From NCBI RefSeq assembly GCF_030268065.1, contig NZ_BSDD01000005.1:2156-66155 (forward strand): a stretch of 64,000 nucleotides of DNA. The letters run 5' to 3'. The translations under genes and the position numbers were made by a program. Each line of letters starts with the position of its first letter. The first letter of the stretch is position 1. The stretch is from Geothrix rubra. Lineage in GTDB: Bacteria > Acidobacteriota > Holophagae > Holophagales > Holophagaceae. This document shows positions 7,308-14,749 of the stretch, one piece after another. The notes under the pieces were generated by a model. It saw nothing but the letters and a program-made list of their open reading frames with translations, was not told where the DNA came from and ran no database searches.

Positions 7308-8972
7308 TTAGGCCAGAGTTAATTCTTGAGCTTGTTGCCAGATCTCATTAGCCCAGTGGCGCCCAATTCCATCAATTCTATATAATTGTTCAATAGCATT
7401 TTCGGGTAATAGGTCCGCAAGTGTATTGAAATATCCAGACCTTAATAGAGCTTCTTTTTTGTTTTGAGTTATTTTTAATACATTGATTGGTTGTTTGATG
7501 ATTTCTGAATATATGCTCGTATCTGATAATCTTGATCCACAAGTCATACAATATTTTGCTTCCCCATTTAGTCTGGGTGTTCGGCAAACGGGGCAGGGGG
7601 GTAGTTCTAAAGAGCATCGTTCATCAAGTTTTCCAGAGAGCAGTGATAGGTAACTTATGCGATGATTTACATTATCGGGGCGTTGTATAAATTCAACAAG
7701 TTGACGATATGATCTACCTCTGCTTTTAATCAAAGTTTTATGCTGAATTTGGAGACCCAGATGGATTAAGTATCTATTAAATAGGCCGCTTTCACCCTGA
7801 GAAATCTGCTTCCTTCTAAATAGAATCCCAGCATATTCCATGAATTGAATCAGCATGTCATATCTAGCGCTATTTTTTTCTTCGACTGCAAGATATATAC
7901 TGTGTTTATTGTTTTTGTAGTTATATGTTTTTATTGCTTCTAAAAAGTATCTATAAAGTTCACTGCCGCATTGAATATAGTTTTTAAATCTTGGCACTTT
8001 AATAGAAATGGACTCATAAAGCGTTTCAATGTATTGATTCCATTCGTTGATCGCTTCCCACCCATTTTGAGATGCGCCTTTAGTCGGATTTCTGGTTTCT
8101 GCGTCGATATAGTAACTGCACATTAAAATGAATGCCCTCGGAATCCCGGAAGCAGCAAAGGCGAGTAGTTCAATTAGGCCATCCTGTTTTTTTAATAATT
8201 GTAATTCTTCGGGTAGAACTCGTTTTTCGAGGAGTCCTATCATATGCTCAAGATAGGATTGGTTTTCTGGTTCAAGCCCTACTGGTATGATCTCGGCATC
8301 ATGTCCGACATTAAATCTAGCGCCATAAGATGTGACACCGGGATATACAGCGGCTTTTGGACTTACAAGGAATTTGTTTAATCCGCGAAAAACATCGAAA
8401 AATTCTCGCTGAAATTCGGGTGTAAATGCATGAGCTGCATCGTCCAAAAGCAGAATTACGCGCTTTCTATTTGCCATTTTTGCGATAGCTAACAAGATTT
8501 CACAGGTCTTGTCCGGGCTTAATTCAATTTCGGTTTCGTCAAATGTCCCACCTTCGAGTGACTCGACGAATCTCGTTAATTGGGTAGGATTGATTTCAAA
8601 TTGTTCTAAAATGGATAAAGCAGCAATGTTAAGATAATCTGTAGAGTTGATGCTTGATAAAATTATTTTGCTTAGAACCCAACGGCGAAAGGTTATTAAC
8701 GCTGTTGGGCGGTTGTGACCAGCATCCTCGACTCTAAAATATTGTGAATAATTTGTGTAGACGGGTAATGGGTGATCAATGGAATCAAGACATTTGTAAT
8801 ATGTTTTTTTAAACAACATGCTTTTGCCCGCCCCGCGGGGCGCGCTCAACAATTTCGCACCTCTACCCGTGAGTTTTTTTAGTATTGTGCCATCGTCTAT
8901 ATCTTTATAGTATTCAAGTAATTCATCTCGAGATAATTTCTCTGCATGTTGTTCAAATCGATTTTCGCTCAT
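7308..8972 (-). CDS. P-loop ATPase with C-terminal zinc ribbon and helix-hairpin-helix
   Basis: 554 residues from the ATG at 8972 (MSENRFEQ), chosen because cgagga lies six bases upstream; a 30-codon longer frame would overlap the topA end. Walker A is APRGAGKS (44-51) and Walker B is VILLLDDAAH (172-181). GIPRA (277-280 region) sits where an ORC/STAND-type ATPase has its sensor-2/winged-helix junction. Residues about 330-430 look helical. Then come C460, C463, C475 and C478 (CPVC, 11 residues, CMTC), a zinc ribbon, and at the end RIDGIGRHWANEIW, a helix-hairpin-helix-like nucleic-acid-binding turn. This suggests an ATPase that senses or clamps DNA or RNA and controls the HEPN protein encoded four bases downstream. 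Not recognised as a named family. Confidence 0.75.
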   Translation of the reverse strand: MSENRFEQHAEKLSRDELLEYYKDIDDGTILKKLTGRGAKLLSAPRGAGKSMLFKKTYYKCLDSIDHPLPVYTNYSQYFRVEDAGHNRPTALITFRRWVLSKIILSSINSTDYLNIAALSILEQFEINPTQLTRFVESLEGGTFDETEIELSPDKTCEILLAIAKMANRKRVILLLDDAAHAFTPEFQREFFDVFRGLNKFLVSPKAAVYPGVTSYGARFNVGHDAEIIPVGLEPENQSYLEHMIGLLEKRVLPEELQLLKKQDGLIELLAFAASGIPRAFILMCSYYIDAETRNPTKGASQNGWEAINEWNQYIETLYESISIKVPRFKNYIQCGSELYRYFLEAIKTYNYKNNKHSIYLAVEEKNSARYDMLIQFMEYAGILFRRKQISQGESGLFNRYLIHLGLQIQHKTLIKSRGRSYRQLVEFIQRPDNVNHRISYLSLLSGKLDERCSLELPPCPVCRTPRLNGEAKYCMTCGSRLSDTSIYSEIIKQPINVLKITQNKKEALLRSGYFNTLADLLPENAIEQLYRIDGIGRHWANEIWQQAQELTLA

Positions 8973-9042
8973 ATTTCCTCGATTGTAATCGCTTATTTGA
9001 GAATATGGCAATTGATTTGAAAGCTTGTCGTGGTATCTGCTT

Positions 9043-11520
9043 TTATCCCATCGGCTCTTCATGCCCGCACTTGGGGCAGAGGAGCACCTGGATGGGATCC
9101 TTGCCGCGGGGCTTGCGGGTCTTTTCGCCCATGGTGGGGTTCTTGCACGCGGGGCAGGTGACGGGGACGGGCTTGTCCCAGGCGGTGAAGTCGCACTTGG
9201 GGTAGTTCACGCAGCCGTAGAAGACCTTGCCGAAGCGGGTCTTGCGGGGGCTGAGGCCGCCGCCGCACTTGGGGCAGGGGACGGCGAGGATCTCCTTCTT
9301 CACCGTCTTGCAGGTGGGGTAGTCCACGCAGCAGACGAACTCGCCGTAGCGGCCGTGCCGCTTCACGAAGCCCTTGCCGCAGTTGGGGCACTTCTCGCCC
9401 GTGGGCTCGTCCGGGGGCACGGGGATGCCCTTGGGATCGGCCTTCACGATGCCCTTGCACTTGGGGTAGTTGGGGCAGGCCCAGAAGGGGCCCCACTGGC
9501 CCTTGCGCAGGTTCATGGGCGTGGTGCCGCAGAGCGGGCACTCCGGCGCGTCCTCCGGCTCCTCCATCTTCTCCAGGTCGGCGGTGTAGTCACACTGGTC
9601 CTTCTCGGCCTCGGCGCCGTAGTTGGTGCAGCCCACGAAGAGGCCGTTGCGGCCGATGCGCTTGAGCAGCATGCCGGGCTTGCGCTTCCGGTCGCCGCAC
9701 TTGGGGCACTTCTCCCCCGTGGGCACGCCGGCCTTGAGGTTCTGCATGTCCTGCCCGGCGGCCTTCAGGGCCTGCTCGAAGGGGCCGTAGAAGTCGGTCA
9801 TGGCCTTCTTGAAGGTGAGCTTGCCCTCCTCGATGCGGTCGAGGTTGCCCTCCATGCCCGAGGTGTACTTGGGGTCCAGCAGGTCGTGGAAGCCCTGCAG
9901 CAGCAGGTCGGTGACCGTCATGCCCAGGTCGGTGGGCTTGAAGCGGCCCTCGTGCTTCTTCACGTAGTCCCGGTCCTGGATGGTGGCGATGATGCTGGCG
10001 TAGGTGGAGGGGCGGCCGATGCCGTCCTCCTCCAGCTCCTTCACCAGGGTGGCCTCGTTGAACCGCGCGGGGGGCTTGGTGAACTGCTGGTCGGTGTCGA
10101 GCTGCTCCAGCTTCAGGGGCTCGCCCAGCTTCAGGGCCGGCAGCAGGCCCTCCTCGCCCTCGTCGTCCTCGTCGCCCTTGGCGGCATCGGCGATGGCCTC
10201 GGCGTCCGCCTCGGTGGCGTCGGCCCGGTACACCGCCAGCCAGCCGGGGAAGCGCTCGATCTCGCCCTTGGCTTCAAATAAGGCCGTCTCCTTCTTCCCC
10301 AGCTCGGCTTCCGTCTGCACCACGGTCTCGTCGAAGCGGGCGGCCTCCATCTGGCTGGCCATCGTCCGCCGCCAGATGAGGGCGTAGAGGCGGAACTGGT
10401 CGGGCTCCAGGTGGCCCCGCAGGCTCTCGGGGGTGCGGGTGATGTCCGTGGGGCGGATGGCCTCGTGGGCGTCCTGGGCCCCGGCCTTGCCCGTGTAGAC
10501 GCGGGCCTTGGCGGGCAGGTACTCCTTCCCGTACTTCTTGGCGATGAACTCGCGGGTGGCGTCGATGGCCTCGGGGGCCATGCGGGGCGAGTCGGTGCGC
10601 ATGTAGGTGATGAGGCCCACGGGCCCCTGGCCGAAGTCCACGCCCTCGTAGAGGCGCTGGGCGTTCTGCATGGTGCGGCTCACGCTCATCTTCAGCTTCT
10701 GGGCCGATTCCTGCTGCAGCTTGGCGGTGGTGAAGGGGGCGGCGGGGTTCCGCTTCTTCTCCTTCGTTTCGAGCCCGGTCACCGTGTAGGCGGCCTTCTC
10801 CAGCTTGGCTTTCAGATCCTTGGCCTGGGCGGCGTCCGCCACCCGGCGCTTCGTCTCCTTGTTGCCGAGCTGGAGGGCCTCGCCCCCGAGCTTCACCAGC
10901 TTCATCCAGAAGCTGGGGGGCAGCTTGGCGGCGAACCTGCCCTTCACCACCCAGTATTCGACGGGGACGTGGGCCTGGATCTCCCGCTCGCGGTCCACGA
11001 TGATGCGCACGGCCACGCTCTGGACGCGCCCGGCGCTGAGGCCGCGGCGCACCTTGTCCCAGAGCACCTGGCTCACCTTGTAGCCCACCAGGCGGTCCAG
11101 CACGCGGCGGGCCCGCTGGGCGTCCACCAGCTTCTTGTTGATGTCGGTGGGGGCGGCCATGGCCTTGGCGATGCCCGCGGGGGTGATCTCGTTGAAGAGG
11201 ACCCGGCTCACGGGGAGGCTCTTGGGGGGCTTGATGGCCTCCAGCAGGTGCCAGCTGATGGCCTCCCCCTCGCGGTCGGGGTCGGTGGCGAGCACCAGCT
11301 CGTCGGCGGTCTTCGCGGCGGCCCGCAGCTCCTTGACCACCTTCTCCTTGGCCGGGCTGATCTCGTACTCCTCCTGGAACCCGTTCTCGATGTCCACGCC
11401 CAGCTTCTTGGGCAGGTCCCGGATGTGGCCCACGGAGGCCATGACCTTGTACCCCTTGCCGAGGTACTTGGTGATGGTCTTCGCCTTCGAGGGGCTTTCG
11501 ACGATCACGAGCTTGGTCAC
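9043..11520 (-). CDS. topA: DNA topoisomerase I
   Basis: 825 residues starting from a GTG with aggag seven bases upstream. The Toprim domain has E8 (VIVESPSKAKTI) and ATDPDREGE at 78-86; the active-site tyrosine is Y306 in GLITYMRTDSPR. The enzyme relaxes negative supercoils by cutting one strand through a 5'-phosphotyrosine. The last third has a run of zinc-ribbon units (CPKCGDRKRKPG..., CPLCG...CPNYPKC, CPNCG...CVDYPTC, CPKCGGG...CVNYPKC, CPACK...CPKCG), typical of full-length bacterial TopA. The gene follows dprA, as in many genomes. The AT-rich island begins right after its stop codon, leaving the coding sequence intact. Confidence 0.98.
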   Translation of the reverse strand: MTKLVIVESPSKAKTITKYLGKGYKVMASVGHIRDLPKKLGVDIENGFQEEYEISPAKEKVVKELRAAAKTADELVLATDPDREGEAISWHLLEAIKPPKSLPVSRVLFNEITPAGIAKAMAAPTDINKKLVDAQRARRVLDRLVGYKVSQVLWDKVRRGLSAGRVQSVAVRIIVDREREIQAHVPVEYWVVKGRFAAKLPPSFWMKLVKLGGEALQLGNKETKRRVADAAQAKDLKAKLEKAAYTVTGLETKEKKRNPAAPFTTAKLQQESAQKLKMSVSRTMQNAQRLYEGVDFGQGPVGLITYMRTDSPRMAPEAIDATREFIAKKYGKEYLPAKARVYTGKAGAQDAHEAIRPTDITRTPESLRGHLEPDQFRLYALIWRRTMASQMEAARFDETVVQTEAELGKKETALFEAKGEIERFPGWLAVYRADATEADAEAIADAAKGDEDDEGEEGLLPALKLGEPLKLEQLDTDQQFTKPPARFNEATLVKELEEDGIGRPSTYASIIATIQDRDYVKKHEGRFKPTDLGMTVTDLLLQGFHDLLDPKYTSGMEGNLDRIEEGKLTFKKAMTDFYGPFEQALKAAGQDMQNLKAGVPTGEKCPKCGDRKRKPGMLLKRIGRNGLFVGCTNYGAEAEKDQCDYTADLEKMEEPEDAPECPLCGTTPMNLRKGQWGPFWACPNYPKCKGIVKADPKGIPVPPDEPTGEKCPNCGKGFVKRHGRYGEFVCCVDYPTCKTVKKEILAVPCPKCGGGLSPRKTRFGKVFYGCVNYPKCDFTAWDKPVPVTCPACKNPTMGEKTRKPRGKDPIQVLLCPKCGHEEPMG

Positions 11521-11670
11521 GGTACGACTCCTATGGGGGCTAAGCCGCCTATCCAGAACACCTTTTCCATCTCAAACCGGGGGCGCCGGAAGGCGCCGTC
11601 ACAGGGCGCCAGAAAAAACGCTGTCTGCCCTGAACGGCCCCTAAGCATGGAACCGATGGCCGGCGGTTTG

Positions 11671-12504
11671 TCAAGTGACCCGGAGCGCACCGAGGTCCTC
11701 CAGGAGGTCCTCCGGGGAGCGGCAGAGCCGCGCCGCGCCTTCCCGCAGGAGGGCGTTGGGCCCCTCGGCGGAGGGATCCTCCGGTGACCCCGGGCACACC
11801 CAGAGCTCCTTCCCCAGGTCGAGGGCCAGGCGGGCGGTGACCAGGGAGCCGGAGGCCAGGGCCCCCTCCACCACCAGGACGCCCTCGGTCCAGGCCGCCA
11901 GGAGCCAGTTGCGGCGGGGGAAGTGCCACTTCCGGGGCGGCGCCTCGGGCGGGAAGGGGGTGAGCACCCCGCCGCCGGCCGCGACGAGGCGATCCATGAG
12001 CGGCCGGTGCTCAGGCGGGTAGGGGTGGTCCAGCCCCGAGCCCAGCACGCCCCAGGTGGCGCCGGCCTGGAGGGCCCCTTCGTGGGCCGCGCCGTCGATG
12101 CCCCGGGCCAGGCCCGACACCACGGCCACGCCCGCCGCCGTGAGCGCCTGCGCCCAGGCCCGGGCGCGGGCCTTCCCCCGGGCGCTGGCCTGGCGGCTGC
12201 CCACCACGGCCACGCGGGGACCCGGGGGCGGCAGGGTGCCCCGCACCCACAGGGCCACGGGGTAGGGCAGGGACGCCAGGAGGGCGTCCACGCCGGGATC
12301 ACCCGGCAGCAGCAGCCGGGCGCCGCGTTCGGCGGCCTCGGCCTGGCGCCGGGGCAGGTCGGCCAGGAGGGCGGCCAGGGCGTCGGCGGCGGCCGGGGGC
12401 AGCGGGGGCACCCGGTCCGCCTGCAGCTCGGCCCAGAGGGCGGCCTTCTGGCGCTCGGGCCAGTCCAGCAGCGTGAAGGCGAGGGCCCAGGGGCGGAGAT
12501 CCAT
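11671..12504 (-). CDS. dprA: DNA-processing protein DprA
   Basis: 277 residues, somewhat short for the family, with an N-terminal helical part and a Rossmann-like core. Family marks are [41 protein letters not shown] and [19 protein letters not shown]. DprA loads RecA on single-stranded DNA taken up in transformation. The usual FPxRNRxIAG motif reads FPRRNWLLA here, and the closing PGS motif is [17 protein letters not shown], both recognisable but drifted. The C-terminal DNA-binding winged helix present in some homologues is missing. topA follows after 150 bases, which contain small GC-rich hairpins but no gene; the two may share a transcript. Confidence 0.92.
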   Translation of the reverse strand: MDLRPWALAFTLLDWPERQKAALWAELQADRVPPLPPAAADALAALLADLPRRQAEAAERGARLLLPGDPGVDALLASLPYPVALWVRGTLPPPGPRVAVVGSRQASARGKARARAWAQALTAAGVAVVSGLARGIDGAAHEGALQAGATWGVLGSGLDHPYPPEHRPLMDRLVAAGGGVLTPFPPEAPPRKWHFPRRNWLLAAWTEGVLVVEGALASGSLVTARLALDLGKELWVCPGSPEDPSAEGPNALLREGAARLCRSPEDLLEDLGALRVT

Positions 12505-12656
12505 GCGGTGCCGGGAAGGTGGTCCCCATCCTGGGCCGGAGGGGCCGCGGGACGCAAGGGCGGGAGGGGCCGCACCGCCCTTTCCCCTTGCGTTCCGGGG
12601 ATGGGCCGCTAGACTGGTTCTCTTGGCTGTTCCGCCCTTTGGCCCGTGAGGTTCCC

Positions 12657-12848
12657 ATGTCCCGTCAATGCGAAGTCTGCGGCAAGAAGCCCCAGTTCGG
12701 GAACAACGTCTCCCACTCCAACAACGTCACCAAGCGCCGCTGGAATCCGAACATCCAGCGCGTGCGCGCCCTCGTGGGCGGCACCCCCAAGCGCATGCGC
12801 GTCTGCACCTCCTGCATCCAGGCCGGCAAGGTCCTGAAGGCGGTCTAG
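12657..12848 (+). CDS. rpmB: 50S ribosomal protein L28
   Basis: 63 residues, the normal length. It begins [20 protein letters not shown] and has the L28 signature of asparagine-rich loops followed by [12 protein letters not shown] and the second cysteine pair CTSC, so this is the zinc-binding (C+) type with CxxC twice. It is part of the large ribosomal subunit near the exit tunnel. The gene is monocistronic and divergent from dprA, and a strong hairpin stands 17 bases behind its stop. Confidence 0.98.
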   Translation: MSRQCEVCGKKPQFGNNVSHSNNVTKRRWNPNIQRVRALVGGTPKRMRVCTSCIQAGKVLKAV

Positions 12849-12864
12849 GTCCCAGGCAGCACCC

Positions 12865-12894
12865 CGAAGCGGCGGCCTGCGGGCCGCCGCTTCG
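12865..12894 (+). terminator. Hairpin behind rpmB
   Basis: Perfect 13-base-pair stem (12865-12877 with 12882-12894) with a four-base loop, 17 bases after the rpmB stop codon. There is no run of T after it, so it may act as a weak intrinsic terminator or as an mRNA end stabiliser. Confidence 0.7.
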
Positions 12895-12910
12895 CGTTCC
12901 GACCCGCCGC

Positions 12911-12952
12911 GGCCAACCGCCAACTGCCAACTGCCCACTGCCCACTGCCCCT
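12911..12952 (+). repeat. Short tandem heptamer repeat
   Basis: Five to six near-copies of a heptamer of the type aactgcc/cactgcc in a row, in the gap between rpmB and tsaB (ccaactgccaactgcccact and so on). It ends about a dozen bases before the tsaB start, so copy number could affect spacing of signals upstream of tsaB. Confidence 0.7.
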
Positions 12953-12964
12953 TACACTGATCCC

Positions 12965-13660
12965 ATGCTGCTCGCCCTCGACACGACGACTGAGATCCTC
13001 CACCTCGCCCTGATCCAGGGGGCGCGGGCCTGGACGCGGCGGGTGACCTCGGGCCCGGGCCGGGGGCACAGCGAGCGGCTGATCCCCGCCCTGGACGCCC
13101 TGCTGGCGGAGGCGGGCGGCAAGCCCGCGGACCTCACGGGCGTGGCCGCCTGCGTGGGGCCGGGCGGGTTCACGAGCCTGCGCATCGGCGTGGCCACGGC
13201 CGAGGGCCTGGGCCTCACGGGCCTGCCCACCTGGGGCTTCTCCGCCTTCGCCTTCCGGGCCGAGGCCCTGCGCCAGGCGGGCGTGGCGGGGCCCCTGTGG
13301 ATCCTCCTGGACGGCCAGCGGGGCGAGGCCTTCCACCAGCGCTGGGAGGCCGAGGCCACCGAGCCTGCCGCCAAGCACCCCCTGGCCACCCTGGCGGACC
13401 GCGTGACGGGCGAGCCCTGGTGGGCCCCGGAGGCCTTCGCGCCCGCCGTGGCGGCGGTGCTGCCCGCGGGACGGATCACGTTGGCCGACGAGGGCGCGGC
13501 CATGCTGGCGGGCCTGGTGGCCGTGGCCCGGCGCGTGGCCCAGGGCCCGCCGGAGAACCCCCTCACGCCCTTCTACCTGCGCGAGACGGACGCGGAGCTG
13601 AACTTCCCCCACGCCGCCGCCCACCTGCCGGAGACCCTGCGCAAGGGCGTGGCGCGATGA
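12965..13660 (+). CDS. tsaB: tRNA threonylcarbamoyladenosine biosynthesis protein TsaB
   Basis: 231 residues from the ATG at 12965. The N-terminus MLLALDTTTEILHLALIQG and the motif ACVGPGGFTSLRIGVATAEGL are the hallmarks of TsaB, an ASKHA-fold pseudo-enzyme that holds TsaD and TsaE together when t6A37 is made on ANN-reading tRNAs. The normal family length is about 230. It overlaps the rimI start by four bases (ATGA), so the two genes are coupled, a very common pair. A long in-frame extension upstream crosses rpmB and is not real. Confidence 0.95.
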   Translation: MLLALDTTTEILHLALIQGARAWTRRVTSGPGRGHSERLIPALDALLAEAGGKPADLTGVAACVGPGGFTSLRIGVATAEGLGLTGLPTWGFSAFAFRAEALRQAGVAGPLWILLDGQRGEAFHQRWEAEATEPAAKHPLATLADRVTGEPWWAPEAFAPAVAAVLPAGRITLADEGAAMLAGLVAVARRVAQGPPENPLTPFYLRETDAELNFPHAAAHLPETLRKGVAR

Positions 13661-14073
13661 GCGACGCGGTGCAGCGCCTGGCCCCCGGCGAGCCCCTGCC
13701 GGACTGGGTGGCGCGGCTGGACCGCACGGCCTTCGGCGCCGCCTGGAAGGATCCCGCCGCCCACGAGGCCCTGTGGGTGGTGCCCGGGGTGGCCTTCGCC
13801 CGCTGGAGCCGCGTGCCCGCCGCCGGCGAGGCCGAGCTGCTGCGCATCGCCGTGGATCCCGCCCACCGGGGCCGGGGCCTGGGCCGCCTGCTGCTGGAGG
13901 CCTGCCAGCGCGACCTGGCGGAGGAGGGCCTCGTCCACCTCTTCCTGGAGGTGCGCGTCTCCAACGCCGCCGCCATCCGGCTCTACCGCGCCTGCGGCTG
14001 GGAACCCTGCGGCCGCCGCCCGGGCTACTACCCCGACGGCGAGGACGCGGCCCTGTTCCAGCGGGAGCCCTGA
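13657..14073 (+). CDS. rimI: Ribosomal-protein-alanine-type N-acetyltransferase (GNAT)
   Basis: 138 residues. The acetyl-CoA-binding motif is IAVDPAHRGRGLGRLLLEA, and the later strands (LFLEVRVSNAAAIRLYRACGWEPCGRRPGYY) end with the RLYxxxGF-like element of RimI. RimI acetylates the N-terminal alanine of S18, and its gene often follows tsaB, as it does here with an ATGA overlap. The N-terminal 30 residues are less conserved. Transcription ends in an AT-rich gap. Confidence 0.92.
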   Translation: MSDAVQRLAPGEPLPDWVARLDRTAFGAAWKDPAAHEALWVVPGVAFARWSRVPAAGEAELLRIAVDPAHRGRGLGRLLLEACQRDLAEEGLVHLFLEVRVSNAAAIRLYRACGWEPCGRRPGYYPDGEDAALFQREP

Positions 14074-14099
14074 AAACGCATGTGATTTCCAAAAAAATC

Positions 14100-14231
14100 A
14101 ATGCGTTCAAAAATTGATTTCAAAAATATTAAACAAAAGGATACAACACTCCTTTAAATAGGTGACCTTGGGGTGTTGACCAAGGTGACTGGATCGGTAA
14201 TGTTACTGGCCAGGTCATCTTGCGGGGCTCC
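14100..14231 (+). promoter_or_regulatory. AT-rich control region upstream of the Rrf2-cydAB genes
   Basis: About 130 bases of AT-rich DNA, in contrast to the GC-rich genes on both sides. It holds the inverted repeat accttgg (14165-14171) / ccaaggt (14180-14186) with eight bases between, and ttgacc at 14177-14182 that could serve as a -35 element with a poor -10 near 14200. The palindrome is a candidate operator for the Rrf2 regulator encoded next. No experimentally known consensus matches exactly, so this is inference from position and symmetry. Confidence 0.45.
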
Positions 14232-14711
14232 ATGATCGGCATCTCACGGCAGACGGATTATGCGGCGCGGCTGGTGCTGCACCTGGCGGCGCTGCCGGAG
14301 GGCACCCAGGTGTCCATCGCCGAGATCTCCGCCCTGCGCCTGCTGCCGGTGGCCCTGGTGCGCCGCCTCGTGGGGCCCCTCGCGAAGGCGGGCATCCTGC
14401 GCACCTCCCGGGGCACGGGCGGGGGCATCCGCCTGGGCCGCGCCGCCGCCGCCATCTCCCTGCTGGACGTCATCGCCGCCGTCGAAGGGCCCGTGGTCCT
14501 GAACCAGTGCCTGGACGGCCGGCACACCTGCCCCTTCACGGGCGCCTGCCCCGTCCAGGACGCCTGGGCCGCGGCCACCCGCGTCCTGGAGGCCCACCTG
14601 GCCGGGGTGCGCTTCGACGCCCTGGCCCGCGATTCGGAGCGGCACCTCGCCGCCCACCTGTCCCGCCACGCCGCCGTCCGCAAGACGGCAAGCACCTGTC
14701 CAGTCGCCTAG
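14232..14711 (+). CDS. Rrf2-family Fe-S regulator (NsrR/IscR-like)
   Basis: 159 residues from the ATG at 14232 (a TTG twelve bases earlier is possible). The N-terminal winged helix reads ISRQTDYAARLVLHLAAL, the wing is TSRGTGGGIRLGR, and the dimer helix follows. Three cysteines C93, C100 and C106 (C-x6-C-x5-C) sit where IscR and NsrR hold a [2Fe-2S] or [4Fe-4S] cluster. Such regulators answer to NO, iron or redox state. It lies 38 bases before cydA in the same direction, so cytochrome bd is the clear candidate target. The second Rrf2 protein of this window (41891-42352) has the same cysteine spacing. Confidence 0.9.
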   Translation: MIGISRQTDYAARLVLHLAALPEGTQVSIAEISALRLLPVALVRRLVGPLAKAGILRTSRGTGGGIRLGRAAAAISLLDVIAAVEGPVVLNQCLDGRHTCPFTGACPVQDAWAAATRVLEAHLAGVRFDALARDSERHLAAHLSRHAAVRKTASTCPVA

Positions 14712-14749
14712 CCGTACCCCCCGACACCCACCCCTGAAAGGAGGACACC

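Larger units (their letters stand above)
6400..9042. mobile_element. AT-rich accessory island behind topA
   Basis: The base composition drops abruptly from about 70 percent GC to about 40 percent at roughly 6400 and returns to GC-rich at the topA stop codon (9043-9045). Codon use changes with it (many AAA, ATT, TTA codons). It contains just two leftward genes, an ATPase and a HEPN-type protein, and no integrase, transposase or clear terminal repeats. The left end abuts a decayed gene, the right end sits directly on the topA stop, so the unit probably came in by homologous exchange of flanks or by an element since lost. Bases 6398-6472 hold nothing I recognise. Confidence 0.8.

Noticed and set aside
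6400-9042. Insertion sequence or integrase in the AT-rich island
   Set aside because: No transposase, integrase or terminal inverted repeats were found; only the two genes are present.
8885-9205. 106-residue plus-strand frame across the island-topA junction
   Set aside because: It covers the opposite strand of topA and the ATPase start; composition changes half way at the junction.
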